Below, in pieces: positions 7,810-17,016 of a stretch of 64,000 bases of DNA. How positions within the stretch are numbered: the first letter of the stretch is position 1; each line of letters begins with the position of its first letter. The notes beneath the pieces are model-generated. The model was given only the letters and a program-made list of their open reading frames with translations, ran no database searches and was not told where the DNA came from. The position numbers were made by a program, and so were the translations under genes. Source of the DNA: a halophilic archaeon (lineage in GTDB: Archaea > Halobacteriota > Halobacteria > Halobacteriales > Haladaptataceae); contig QNGA01000001.1 in the NCBI GenBank assembly GCA_003298465.1, positions 1,674,001 to 1,738,000 of the forward strand, read 5' to 3'.

Positions 7810-8042
7810 GTCCGGCGACGCACCTCGGTGCGCCCCAGGTGGTCACGTTCCTCGCCCTCACCACCCCGGGCGTCGCCCTCGCCCTCACGCCGCTACCCTC
7901 GATGTACGCGGGCAGGTTCGTCGCCGCCGTGGGCGCGCCCTCCCTCGTCCGCGTCGTCTCGAACGCGGTGTGGCGATACGTCATCTCGCTGTACGCGTTC
8001 ACCACCGGCGTCCTCGGACTCTCGGCCGGTCCGGGCCCGTGA
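7806..8042 (+). CDS. Small predicted membrane protein
   Basis: 78 residues from a GTG start that overlaps the ferredoxin stop (GTGA), a normal coupling arrangement. Two hydrophobic segments (VVTFLALTTPGVALALTPLP and VVSNAVWRYVISLYAFTTGV) fit two membrane helices. I do not recognise the family. The overlap and hydrophobic pattern favour a real third cistron of the oxidase operon; the lack of an ATG keeps confidence moderate. Confidence 0.5.
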   Translation: MSPATHLGAPQVVTFLALTTPGVALALTPLPSMYAGRFVAAVGAPSLVRVVSNAVWRYVISLYAFTTGVLGLSAGPGP

Positions 8043-8112
8043 GCCGGGAACGCGGCGAAACTGGCCCGCAGTTCGACAACGGTTTTACATCGAAATCGCC
8101 ACAGGCCCAGGT

Positions 8113-10458
8113 ATGGACATCGATACCAAGCGACGGGCGCTGGTCGGCGCGATTCTCGGGGGCGTCGCGACCGGCAGCGCCCTCTCGCCGGTCCGGAGCT
8201 ACCTCCGGCGGTTCGCACCGCTGTCGGGGTCGGCGTGGCGGTCAGCGACCGACCGTCCGCAGGGGACCGTCCAGAGTCCGCACGGGCCGGCGACGCTGCG
8301 GTACGACGACCACGGCGTCCCCAACGTCTCCGCCAACGACGAGCGCGCGCTGTACTTCGCCGTCGGGTACGCCCAGGCCCGGGACCGGCTCTTCCAGCTC
8401 GACCTCCAGCGGCGGCTGATGCGCGGACAGCTGTCGGCCGTCGTCGGGGACGCCGCGTTCGAGTCCGACGAGTTCCACGTGAAGATGGACTTCGCGGGCG
8501 CGGCCGAGGAGACCTGGCGACACCTCCGGGGCACCGACACGGCCCCGGTGGTCCGCGCGTTCGCCGACGGCGTGAACGCCTACGTCGAGAACGAACCGCT
8601 CCCGCTGGAGTTCGGACTGCTGTCCTACGAGCCGGCAGAGTGGACGCCGGCCGACACGCTCCTGATGGAGAAACAGATTTCCTGGGAGCTCACGGGGAGC
8701 TTCCGGACGCTCCGGCGCGCGACGGTCGCCGAGAAGCTCGGTGCGGAGGCGGCGCGGGAACTCTATCCCGCGCGTCTCGACCACGACGCGCCCATCGTCC
8801 GGGAGGGCGGCGAGGCGGGGACGACCGTCCGGGAGTCCACTCCGGACCGCGCCGTCGGGAGCGACCTCGTCGAATGGCTGGCGGACTTCGAGAGCGACCC
8901 CGGCGTCGGCTCGAACAGCTGGGTGGTCTCCGGCGAACACACCGCGAGCGGGAACCCCATCGTCGCCAACGACCCCCACCTCTCGCTGATGGCGCCGCCG
9001 GTCTGGTACGAGATGAACCTCCGTGCCGGCGACGCCGGCGTCCGGGGCGTCACCTTCCCCGGCGTCCCGTTCGTCGTCATCGGCGAGAACGACGCCGGCG
9101 CGTGGGGGTTCACCAACACCGGCGCGGACGTGATCGACTTCTACCGGTACGAGACGGACGGCGACCGGTACCGCTACCGGGGCGAGTGGCGCGAGTTCGA
9201 CGCCGACACCAGGACCGTCGCGGTCGCGGACGGCGAGGACCGCGAGGTGACGGTGCGAAAGACGGTCCACGGCCCCTACCTCGAACGCGAGGGCGAGCAG
9301 GTCGGCGTCGCGTGGACCGGCCACACCGCCACCGAGACGACGCTGGCCGTTCACCGGTACGCGACGAGCGAGGGCGTCGAGGACGTGCTGGCCGCGACCC
9401 GTCACTTCGACCTGCCGACCCAGAACCTGGTCTACGCCGACCGGGACGGCGAGACCCTCTTCTACGTCACCGGCCGCATCCCCGTCCGGACCGTCGACGG
9501 CGAGCGCGTCCGCGGCGACCGCATCTTCGACGGCTCCGCGGGGGAGGCCGAGTGGCGGGGGTTCGAGCCGTTCGGCGTCTCCTCCTGGGAGGGGTTCGTT
9601 CCGTTCGAGGAGAAGCCCCACGTCCGGAACCCGACGTACCTCGCCACCGCGAACCAGCGCGTCACCGACGACCCGTACCTCTCGGAGGCGTACGCCAGCC
9701 CCTACCGCGGCCGGCGCATCTACGAACTGCTCGACGAGCGCGCGAACTCCGATCGCCCCGTGACGCCCGCGTTCGTCGAGGAGATGCAGGCCGACGCGCT
9801 GGACGGGCGCGCCCGGGACCTCGTGCCGGAACTGGTCCGGGCCGCGGACGGGGCCGACGGGCTCCGGTCCGCCGTCGAGACGCTCTCGGGGTGGGACTAC
9901 CGGATGGAACGCGATTCGCGGGCCGCGCTCCTGTTCGCCCACTGGTTCGACGCGTTCCGGGAGGAAGCGCTCGGGGCGGCGTTCGAGCGGGCCGACCTCG
10001 GCGAGGCGTACCACCCCCGCGACTGGGTGGTCGCCCATCTCGACGGCCGGCGCTGGTTCGGCGACGGGACCCGCCGGGCGGCGATGGTGCGCGCGCTCCG
10101 GAGCGCCGTGACGACCGTCGAGGAGGCGGGCTACGAGACGTACGGCGACTACAACGACACCGCGGCCATCACCCACCCCTTCGACCAGTCGTTCCTCAAC
10201 TACCCCGCCGTCCCCACGGACGGGTCGAGCCAGACGGTGAACAACTACCGCGTCGAGTCCGCCGTCGGGAGCAGCTGGCGGATGGTCTGTCCCGTGGGCG
10301 GCGAGTCGGTCGCCGTCCTGCCCGGCGGCAACTCCGGCGACTACTTCTCCGAGCACTACCGCGACCAGTTGTGCGCCTGGGCCGACGGGGAGTACAAGCC
10401 GATGACCCGCGAGTCGCGCGGCGAGGAGACGGTCACCTTCGAGGAGGCCCGGCGATGA
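8113..10458 (+). CDS. Penicillin acylase family Ntn-hydrolase, membrane-anchored
   Basis: 781 residues, the size of penicillin/acyl-homoserine-lactone acylase precursors. Such proteins cut themselves into alpha and beta chains; the new N-terminus is a catalytic Ser. Here it is Ser267 in GVGSNSWVVSG, followed by NPIVANDPHL, both diagnostic. The alpha part has the family block DDHGVPNVSANDERAL and YAQARDRLFQLDLQRR. The N-terminus (RRALVGAILGGVATGSA) is a hydrophobic segment that could be a signal anchor or a weak export signal, so the enzyme probably acts outside. Substrate (acylated amines, quorum-sensing lactones, lipopeptides) cannot be told from sequence. A TATA-like GGTTTTACAT lies at about 8090. 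Overlaps the next gene by 4 bp. Confidence 0.9.
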   Translation: MDIDTKRRALVGAILGGVATGSALSPVRSYLRRFAPLSGSAWRSATDRPQGTVQSPHGPATLRYDDHGVPNVSANDERALYFAVGYAQARDRLFQLDLQRRLMRGQLSAVVGDAAFESDEFHVKMDFAGAAEETWRHLRGTDTAPVVRAFADGVNAYVENEPLPLEFGLLSYEPAEWTPADTLLMEKQISWELTGSFRTLRRATVAEKLGAEAARELYPARLDHDAPIVREGGEAGTTVRESTPDRAVGSDLVEWLADFESDPGVGSNSWVVSGEHTASGNPIVANDPHLSLMAPPVWYEMNLRAGDAGVRGVTFPGVPFVVIGENDAGAWGFTNTGADVIDFYRYETDGDRYRYRGEWREFDADTRTVAVADGEDREVTVRKTVHGPYLEREGEQVGVAWTGHTATETTLAVHRYATSEGVEDVLAATRHFDLPTQNLVYADRDGETLFYVTGRIPVRTVDGERVRGDRIFDGSAGEAEWRGFEPFGVSSWEGFVPFEEKPHVRNPTYLATANQRVTDDPYLSEAYASPYRGRRIYELLDERANSDRPVTPAFVEEMQADALDGRARDLVPELVRAADGADGLRSAVETLSGWDYRMERDSRAALLFAHWFDAFREEALGAAFERADLGEAYHPRDWVVAHLDGRRWFGDGTRRAAMVRALRSAVTTVEEAGYETYGDYNDTAAITHPFDQSFLNYPAVPTDGSSQTVNNYRVESAVGSSWRMVCPVGGESVAVLPGGNSGDYFSEHYRDQLCAWADGEYKPMTRESRGEETVTFEEARR

Positions 10459-10787
10459 CCGCGCGACTCGACGTCGTCAGGTCGGACCCGACGCGGCGCT
10501 GGTCGGCGTTCGCCGTCGCCGCGTTCGTCGGCCTCACGCTCGCGACGGTCCACCCCCTCGGGTTCCTCGTCGGCGGCGCGCTCGTCAGCCTGCCGACCCG
10601 GAACTGGCGGCGGGGCCTCCTCGCCGGCCTCGCGTTCGGAGTCCTCGGCTGGCTCGCGTTCGCCGCCCTGCTGGCCGCCAGCGGCTCGCTCGGTCGCTAC
10701 CTCGACACGGGCCGCCTCCTCGCCGTCAGCGTCGCCGTCCCCGTCCTCGCCGGCCTCGTCGGCGGCCTCGCCCGAGCGCTCGACTGA
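10455..10787 (+). CDS. Small predicted membrane protein downstream of the acylase
   Basis: 110 residues with three or four hydrophobic segments separated by short charged turns (RNWRR, RYLDTGR). The ATG overlaps the acylase stop (ATGA), so it is translated with it. No known motif; glycine-alanine-leucine-rich helices resemble many uncharacterised haloarchaeal membrane proteins. It could anchor or help process the acylase, but that rests only on position. Confidence 0.75.
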   Translation: MTARLDVVRSDPTRRWSAFAVAAFVGLTLATVHPLGFLVGGALVSLPTRNWRRGLLAGLAFGVLGWLAFAALLAASGSLGRYLDTGRLLAVSVAVPVLAGLVGGLARALD

Positions 10788-10828
10788 CCCCCGGCGGCCA
10801 CTTTCACTTTCGCCGCGGGTAAGGCCGA

Positions 10829-10955
10829 GAGCTTTTATCTTCCCGCGCGTCGGTCGCAGTACGGGCGGGTCGTTCGCCCGGCCGAACACCAGGTTGTCAC
10901 ACCCCTACCCCAAGCCGAATCGGACACTCTCTCCCCCCTTTCGGCGGTGTTCTGA
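10829..10955 (+). ncRNA. Candidate small structured RNA
   Basis: In the 268-bp space between two gene ends there is a good plus-strand promoter, GAGAGCTTTTATCTTC (10828-10843), with no coding gene after it. About 25 bp downstream the sequence can form a hairpin CGGGCG-GGTCGTT-CGCCCG (10862-10880) and a longer stem-loop closed by GAACACC (10884-10890) and GGTGTTC (10946-10952). Pyrimidine-rich stretches lie in the loop. It could instead be a terminator region for the acylase operon. Promoter plus structure is suggestive only. Confidence 0.3.
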
Positions 10956-11055
10956 CTGGTCAAGTCATAGATTGAAATCCTGATATTGCGTAGTGACTGC
11001 TATCTGATTTTCGTTGTGCGGTTCTGAACTGCTCAAAAAGCGATAGGATAGGCGG

Positions 11056-11505
11056 TTAGATAGTGTGTTCTTCGTTGTTTATGACGGTTTTCTTTTTACC
11101 TTCTTCACCAATTGCAGTAACGATTACTTGGACTTTGTTGTTATCGCTACCACTACTCAAAGCACTTTCGGCAATCGACTTTGAATCCCCTACAGATTTG
11201 ATGGTTTTCGACTGAGCCGAGCCAGTACCATCCTTAGGCTTTACCTGTACACTGAGTTTGCTGGCAGACCCTTTACTAATCCAAGTAACTGTGACGCTCC
11301 CACCATTGCTTGAATTATTTACATTAATCTGTGCTCCGGCGTTAACGTTACTCTCTACGTTATTCCCCATGCCCATCACGAACGTCCCGATGACTGCGGC
11401 GAGGATGACCGTGATGGCCACCATCAGGATGACGCCGATGACGGGGCTGACGGCGCGGTCGAAGTCGCGTCCGGTTATCGCCTCGAACTTCTCTTTGAGT
11501 GTCAT
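11056..11505 (-). CDS. Archaeal type IV pilin (PilA-like)
   Basis: 149 residues. The N-terminus has the haloarchaeal pilin signature: a short basic leader, then AVSPVIGVILMVAITVILAA. The prepilin peptidase PibD would cut before this hydrophobic stretch, which becomes the helical core of an adhesion pilus. The rest is Ser/Asn/Lys-rich, with NNSSNGG likely N-glycosylated, and is much less GC-rich and less acidic than the surrounding proteins, as is common for surface pilins under diversifying selection. Single gene; TATA-like CATATAACTT (minus strand, about 11560-11569) upstream. Confidence 0.88.
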   Translation of the reverse strand: MTLKEKFEAITGRDFDRAVSPVIGVILMVAITVILAAVIGTFVMGMGNNVESNVNAGAQINVNNSSNGGSVTVTWISKGSASKLSVQVKPKDGTGSAQSKTIKSVGDSKSIAESALSSGSDNNKVQVIVTAIGEEGKKKTVINNEEHTI

Positions 11506-11851
11506 AGTCGTGTTTCTCCTTGGACGCGCGTTATCGCCGGTGAGACCGGTCGGGGAAGTTATATGTCCCGACGACTAGTTTCGGGTGTCGGGAGATGGGA
11601 TGCGGTCCCGGCAGGTCTCCGTTATTTTCACGGCTTCGGCGCGGTGTATCACCCGTTACCTCCCATCCCTAATAAATATGTGGCTGGACAAATCCACTTT
11701 CTGGTAAGTGGCTCGAAGCGGCTACGTCCGGTATTTAAATGGTGTCGTTCTGTGAAATAATCAACCTGAGTGTCATTCTACTCCCCCGACACGTCTGCGG
11801 CGATGGAGGTCGAGCGTTCGCGTCGTTCCGGTCGACGTCCAGGGTGCGGCG
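11506..11851. other. AT-rich intergenic region upstream of the pilin gene
   Basis: 346 bp between the pilin start and the 3' end of the aminotransferase gene. It contains the pilin promoter plus two further AT-rich boxes, TAATAAATATG near 11669 and GGTATTTAAATGG near 11729, which could be TATA boxes of either strand. No protein gene is supported. GC is far below that of neighbouring genes. Confidence 0.5.
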
Positions 11852-12952
11852 CTAGTCGAAGTAGTCGGCCAGTCGCGCGGCGGCCTCCTCGACGCGCGGG
11901 GTCACCAGCGCGAACCGGAACCAGTCGGCGCGGCTCTCGCCGAACGCCTCGCCGGGCATGCCCGCAACGCCGGCCTCGTCGACGAGTCGTTCGACGTTCG
12001 ACAGCGTCCCCCGGTAGTCCTCGAACCGGGCCATGACGTAGAACGCGCCGTCGGGCGAGGTGTACTCCGCGTCCGCGGCGTCGAGGGCGTCGGTGAACGT
12101 CTCCACGCGGGATTCAAGCAGTTTGCGGTTCTCGGCGTAGTAGTCGGGGTCGGTGTCGTGGAGCGCGTTGAGGACGGCGTACTGGCCGGGCCGCGTCGTG
12201 GCGACGTTGGTCAGCATGTGCCGGGTCTTGGCCACGTCGACGAGTTCCGGCGGGAAGACGGCGTACCCGACGCGGAAGCCGGTGATGGCGAACGTCTTCG
12301 AGTAGGCGGTGGTGACGACGCGGTGGTCGGAATCGAACGCGAGCGCGGACGTGAACTCGCCGGAGAAGTCGAAGTGGTCGTACACCTCGTCGCTCACGAG
12401 CAGGGCGTCGTACTCCTCCGCGACGGCCACGAGTTCGCGCATCGTCGCCTCGTCGTACACCGCGCCGGTCGGGTTGTTCGGCGTGTTGACGACGATGGCG
12501 GCGGTGTCGTCGCTGGCCCGTTCGCGCACCGCCGCGGGGTCCAACGTGCCGTCGTCGGCGACGGGGACGTACCGCGCCGTCGCGCCGAGCATCTTCGTCT
12601 TCCCGGGGTAGTAGGGGTAGACCGGGTCGGTCAGGAGGAACTCGTCGCCGGCGTCTCGTTCGAGCGCGCGGGCCATCGCGAGGTAGTTGGCCTCGCCGCC
12701 GCCGTTGGTCACGACGACCTGGGACGCGTCGACGTCGCGCCGGGCGGCTATCTCCGCCCGGAGTTCGGCCAGTCCTTCGCTCGGCGGGTACTGGAAGTCC
12801 TCACCGCCGAGGTCGGCGTACTCGTGCAGTCCTTCCGCGATACCTGGCGGCGACCCCCAGTCGGGGTTCCCGCTCACCATGTCGACCACGTCGCGGTCGG
12901 CCTCCGTCGCGTAGGACATGACGTGGAAGAACAGCGGCGTCTCGTAGTCCAT
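11852..12952 (-). CDS. PLP-dependent class I/II aminotransferase (aspartate aminotransferase-like)
   Basis: 366 residues from ATG 12952 (MDYETPLFFH); the longer open frame upstream lacks family similarity. Fold-type I aminotransferase: NTPNNPTGAVY, DEVYDHFDF, and the PLP lysine K219 in TTAYSKTFAITGFRVGYAVF; the carboxylate-binding Arg is in the C-terminal WFRFALVTP. It transfers amino groups between an amino acid and 2-oxoglutarate in the cytosol. The GGGEANYLA segment in place of GSQ resembles haloarchaeal AspC-like paralogues. Substrate unclear (aspartate, aromatic or branched amino acids). Single gene, divergent from the NTF2-like gene 75 bp away. Confidence 0.87.
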   Translation of the reverse strand: MDYETPLFFHVMSYATEADRDVVDMVSGNPDWGSPPGIAEGLHEYADLGGEDFQYPPSEGLAELRAEIAARRDVDASQVVVTNGGGEANYLAMARALERDAGDEFLLTDPVYPYYPGKTKMLGATARYVPVADDGTLDPAAVRERASDDTAAIVVNTPNNPTGAVYDEATMRELVAVAEEYDALLVSDEVYDHFDFSGEFTSALAFDSDHRVVTTAYSKTFAITGFRVGYAVFPPELVDVAKTRHMLTNVATTRPGQYAVLNALHDTDPDYYAENRKLLESRVETFTDALDAADAEYTSPDGAFYVMARFEDYRGTLSNVERLVDEAGVAGMPGEAFGESRADWFRFALVTPRVEEAAARLADYFD

Positions 12953-13027
12953 ACGCCACTCTTCGAGCGGGGGTAAGTCTTTCTTTCGACCGAAACGACT
13001 ACTCGCGTCACCGGCGTTGGCCATCGT

Positions 13028-13387
13028 ATGGCCCCGACAGCCGACCCGGACGCGGTCCGGGACTACTACGACCGCGTGGACGCCGAGGAGTACGAGCGAC
13101 TGTTCGACCTCTTCGCCGACGACGTCGTCTACGAACGCCCCGGGCAGGCCGACCTGGACGGGATGGCTGAGTTCCGCACGTTCTACCTCGAGGACCGGCC
13201 GCTGGACGAGGGCGAACACGAAGTGCACTCGCTCACCGTCGACGGCGACACGGTGGCCGTCCGCGGCACCTTCCGCGGCGTCCAGGGCGACGACCGCGTC
13301 GAGTTCGGTTTCGCCGACTTCCACCGGTTCGACGGCGACGGGAAGATAGCGAAGCGCTGGACGTACACCGACCGGGACACGGTCTGA
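13028..13387 (+). CDS. NTF2/SnoaL-like small protein
   Basis: 119 residues. The pattern VRDYYDRVDAEEYERLFDLF followed by ADDVVYERPGQ, a middle FRTFYLEDRPL and a final IAKRWTYTD is the alpha-beta cone fold of SnoaL-like proteins. These bind small hydrophobic ligands, and some are isomerases or hydrolases. Conserved aromatic and acidic pocket residues are present, but no catalytic set is diagnostic. Single gene, reading toward cdc48; no operon partner. Confidence 0.8.
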   Translation: MAPTADPDAVRDYYDRVDAEEYERLFDLFADDVVYERPGQADLDGMAEFRTFYLEDRPLDEGEHEVHSLTVDGDTVAVRGTFRGVQGDDRVEFGFADFHRFDGDGKIAKRWTYTDRDTV

Positions 13388-13458
13388 ACGCCGCACCGTC
13401 GTAGCCGCGGCGGTGTCACGGGACAACCCTGAAGATAGTTCGACGAGGAGTAGGTGAC

Positions 13459-15609
13459 ATGGGTAGTGAACGGAGCGTCACGCTCACCGTCCGGGGCGCG
13501 GAGAAACGCGACGGCGGGCGTGGCATCGCCCGCATCTCCGACGCAGTCCGGCAACACCTGGAGGTACTCAGCGGCGACACGCTCGCCATCGAGGGCGACC
13601 GGAAAACGGTGGTGAAGATGTGGCCCGCCGCGGCGTCGGTCCCGGACGACGTCATCCAGATAGACGCCGAGACGCGCTCGAACGCGGGCGTCAGCATCGG
13701 CGACACCGTGACCGTTCGACCGATGGCGGTCGAGGACGCCGAGTCGGTCACCGTCTCGCCCGAGGCGAACTTCTCGCTCGACGACGTGGACACCCTGGAG
13801 GTCGCGGTCAAGCGCGAACTCCGCGACCGACCCGTCAGCCCCGGCGAGCGCGCTCGCATCGAACGGCTCGGCGACGCCGGCCTCTTCACCGTCACGGCGA
13901 CCGACCCCGACGGCACGGTCCGAGTGACCGGCGAGACGGACGTGGAGGTATCGCTGGCCGGCGTCGCCGACTCGACGGTGACGCCCGCCGCGGCGACCGG
14001 CGACGTCGGCGACGACGCGGGCGAGATGACCGGCGCGACCTACGAGGACATCGGCGGCCTCGACGACGAACTCCGGCGGGTCCGGGAGATGATCGAACTC
14101 CCGCTGGCGAACCCCGAGATATTCCGCCGGCTCGGAATCGAACCGCCGAAGGGTGTCCTGCTCTACGGCCCGCCGGGGACCGGCAAGACCCTCATCGCGA
14201 AGGCGGTCGCCAACGAGGTCGACGCTCACTTCATCTCGGTGTCGGGCCCGGAGATAATGAGCAAGTACAAGGGCGAGAGCGAGGAGCGCCTGCGCGAGAT
14301 ATTCGACGACGCCGCCGAGAACGCGCCCGCCATCGTCTTCTTCGACGAGATAGACAGCCTCGGCGGGAAGCGCGACGACGAGAGCGACGTGGAGAACCGC
14401 CTCGTCGCCCAGATGCTGTCGCTGATGGACGGACTGGAGTCCCGGGGCGACGTGGTCGTCATCGGCGCGACGAACCGCGTCGACGCCATCGACCCGGCGC
14501 TCCGGCGCGGCGGCCGCTTCGACCGCGAGATAGAGATCGGCGCGCCCGACGAGGGCGGGCGACGCGAGGTCCTCGACGTTCACACCCGCGGGATGCCCCT
14601 GGCGGACGACGTGGACCTCGACCGCCTCGCGGCGACGACGCACGGGTTCGTCGGCGCTGACCTGCACGCGCTCGTGACGGAGGCGGCGATGGCGGCGCTC
14701 CGCCGCGCGCGAGACGACGGCGGCGACGACGCGCTGCTGGACGTGACCGTCTCCCGCGACGATTTCAACGCCGCGATGGCGTCGGTCGACCCGTCGGCGA
14801 TGCGGGAGTTCGTCGCGGAGACGCCGACGGTCACCTTCGACGACGTGGGCGGTCTCGACGAGGCGAAACAGACGCTCGTCGAGGCGGTCGAGTGGCCGCT
14901 CTCGTACCAGAACCTCTTCGAGGTGACCCACACGGAACCGCCGAGCGGCGTCCTCCTGTACGGTCCGCCGGGGACCGGTAAGACGCTGCTCGCGCGGGCG
15001 CTGGCCGGCGAGAGCGACGTGAACTTCATCCACGTCGCCGGGCCGGAACTGCTCGACCGCTACGTCGGCGAGAGCGAGAAGGCCGTCCGCGAGGTGTTCG
15101 ACCGCGCCCGACAGGCCTCGCCCGCCATCGTCTTCTTCGACGAGATAGACGCCATCGCGGCCCAGCGCGGCGATTCACACGAGACGACGGAGCGCGTCGT
15201 CTCCCAGTTGCTGACGGAACTCGACGGTCTCACGGACAACCCGAACCTCGTCGTCCTCGCGGCGACGAACCGTCGCGAAGCCCTCGACCCCGCCCTCCTC
15301 CGGCCGGGTCGCCTGGAGTCCCACGTCGAGGTTCCCGCGCCGGACGAGGCGGCCCGCCGAAAGATACTCGCCGTCCACGCCGACGAGAAGCCGCTTGCCG
15401 ACGACGTCGACCTGGACGAACTCGCCGCCGATCTGGAGGGGTACACGGGCGCTGACCTGGAGGCGCTAGTCCGGAACGCCTCGATGCGCGCCATCCGCGA
15501 GGCCGCGGACGCCTGGGGCGTCGCGGAGGCCGACCGGAACGCGGACGAGATCGTCGTCGAGGAGCGCCACTTCGACGCCGCCCGCGACCACGTCCGTCCG
15601 ACGCTGTAG
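13459..15609 (+). CDS. CDC48/VCP-type AAA+ ATPase
   Basis: 716 residues with the p97 order: N-domain (residues 1-180, double-psi barrel then four-stranded barrel), D1 and D2 ATPase rings. Walker A motifs GPPGTGKT at about 237-244 and 502-509; Walker B FFDEID in both; sensor GATNR and AATNR; arginine fingers in [10 protein letters not shown] and [10 protein letters not shown]. It unfolds ubiquitin-like (SAMP)-tagged or other proteins, often feeding the proteasome. It is a little shorter than the main haloarchaeal Cdc48 (about 740), with 41 residues between D2 Walker A and the preceding EFVAETPTV. One of several paralogues likely in the genome. Confidence 0.95.
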   Translation: MGSERSVTLTVRGAEKRDGGRGIARISDAVRQHLEVLSGDTLAIEGDRKTVVKMWPAAASVPDDVIQIDAETRSNAGVSIGDTVTVRPMAVEDAESVTVSPEANFSLDDVDTLEVAVKRELRDRPVSPGERARIERLGDAGLFTVTATDPDGTVRVTGETDVEVSLAGVADSTVTPAAATGDVGDDAGEMTGATYEDIGGLDDELRRVREMIELPLANPEIFRRLGIEPPKGVLLYGPPGTGKTLIAKAVANEVDAHFISVSGPEIMSKYKGESEERLREIFDDAAENAPAIVFFDEIDSLGGKRDDESDVENRLVAQMLSLMDGLESRGDVVVIGATNRVDAIDPALRRGGRFDREIEIGAPDEGGRREVLDVHTRGMPLADDVDLDRLAATTHGFVGADLHALVTEAAMAALRRARDDGGDDALLDVTVSRDDFNAAMASVDPSAMREFVAETPTVTFDDVGGLDEAKQTLVEAVEWPLSYQNLFEVTHTEPPSGVLLYGPPGTGKTLLARALAGESDVNFIHVAGPELLDRYVGESEKAVREVFDRARQASPAIVFFDEIDAIAAQRGDSHETTERVVSQLLTELDGLTDNPNLVVLAATNRREALDPALLRPGRLESHVEVPAPDEAARRKILAVHADEKPLADDVDLDELAADLEGYTGADLEALVRNASMRAIREAADAWGVAEADRNADEIVVEERHFDAARDHVRPTL

Positions 15610-15714
15610 GTCCGACGGGTCGCCTTCTTCGTCGTCCACCGCAGAGCGACCGCTGAACCCGTTCGACGGTCTGCGGAACAGGGTCGGTCGGTGTCGCGTC
15701 GGGCGTCCGACGTG

Positions 15715-16740
15715 CTACGGCTGCCAGTATATCGCCGTCGCGCGATGGCGGTCGTCGTAGGCCCGAAGCCCCTCGCCGAGCAGTCCCCGGGCGTTGAGGT
15801 CGTCGTACAGCGTCGTGTGCGTGTAGTCGACGAACGTCATCGGAACGACGAGGTCGCCGTCTCTCCTGACGACGCTCGCCACGCCGGTGTAGACGTGCTT
15901 GTGGCGGTCGTCGAACACTTTCGCGCCGACGACGGGCGTGCGCTGGCGATGGGCGGGGAGCGCGTGGAGGGCCTCGACCGACCGCCACGTGAACTCGTAA
16001 CAGAACATACCCGTGTCGTCGCCCGACTCGATAGCGTCGAACGTCGTCGGCGACCGGAAGTACTTCCGCAGGTCGGTGGCGCCGAAGATGACGTTGTCCT
16101 CCACGGACCCGGCGACGTACCGGGGAACGTCGTAGGAGGTCCGGTCGCGGAACCCGCCGACGAGCCCTTCGACGACGGCTTCCGGCCGCTTCGGCGACGC
16201 CCCCGTGAACGATTCGACCGTCTCGGGAGGGACGTCCGCGAAGCGGTTCCCGCGAACCGCCTGCACGGTGAACGGCCGGTCGTCCGCGTCCCGCACCCGG
16301 TCGAAGAACTCCTCGTACTGTGCGAACTCGAACCGGAACTCGCCGGCCGAGATGGCACCCAGGTCCCGGACCAGTTGCTCCAGCGGACCGCCCTCCAGCC
16401 CCAGTTCCGCGTCCAGTTCGGCCGCCGCCTCGGGCGACGCCGAGAGGGGGAGCGACCGCCACGCGTCGCCGTCCCGAACGCGAATCTCGTCGCCCCGGAG
16501 ACGGAGCCGATGGCCCGACACCGAGACGGAGAACGCGGAGGGGCCGAACCGCTCGCGCGCCAGCGCCCCGAGATTCTGGTCGCGGAGATTCGTCCCGACG
16601 AGAACTCCGTACCCGAGAACGACGTTGTCGACGGCCTTCGCTCCCCCGACCGTCGCCGCGCCGCCGCCGATACCCGCGAGCAACTGCCGGCGAGTTAGCT
16701 CGCGGTCGGTGAGATTCGTGAAAGCGCTCCGACGAGTCAC
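15715..16740 (-). CDS. Tat-exported protein of unknown function
   Basis: 341 residues. The N-terminus carries a twin-arginine-like signal (LTRRQLLAGIGGGAATVG), so it is probably exported folded. The mature part is mixed alpha/beta with a single Cys (MFCYEF), an RKYFRSPTTF block and a C-terminal RHRATAIYWQP. I do not recognise a catalytic motif. The minus-strand TATA AAGCTTATTCC lies about 27 bp upstream of the ATG, implying a leaderless transcript. Single gene between cdc48 (convergent) and the CBS protein (divergent). Confidence 0.75.
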   Translation of the reverse strand: MTRRSAFTNLTDRELTRRQLLAGIGGGAATVGGAKAVDNVVLGYGVLVGTNLRDQNLGALARERFGPSAFSVSVSGHRLRLRGDEIRVRDGDAWRSLPLSASPEAAAELDAELGLEGGPLEQLVRDLGAISAGEFRFEFAQYEEFFDRVRDADDRPFTVQAVRGNRFADVPPETVESFTGASPKRPEAVVEGLVGGFRDRTSYDVPRYVAGSVEDNVIFGATDLRKYFRSPTTFDAIESGDDTGMFCYEFTWRSVEALHALPAHRQRTPVVGAKVFDDRHKHVYTGVASVVRRDGDLVVPMTFVDYTHTTLYDDLNARGLLGEGLRAYDDRHRATAIYWQP

Positions 16741-17016
16741 GAGCGAACGATTTCCCTGGAACGGAATAAGCTTTCTACTCCGGGCGGCGGCGAGAACGGG
16801 ACGTCACGCGGACGCGTCGGACCTCGTTCGGGTCCGTCACCGGACCGACGGCGCCGACCCGCGGTTCCGGCAGGCCGACCGCAAGCCGGGACACCGCCAC
16901 CGAGGAGGACGACCGCCCCCCGACCGAGGCCGGTCGGCCGTGGGTCCCGCGCGGGTCCCGGTTCGGCAGGAAAGTTGAAACCGGGGAGGCCACTAGCAGG
17001 GGTAGGTGGGGAAACC

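Noticed and set aside
8242..10356. About 700-codon minus-strand frame opposite the penicillin acylase gene
   Set aside because: Shadow frame; the plus-strand acylase has catalytic Ser and family blocks.
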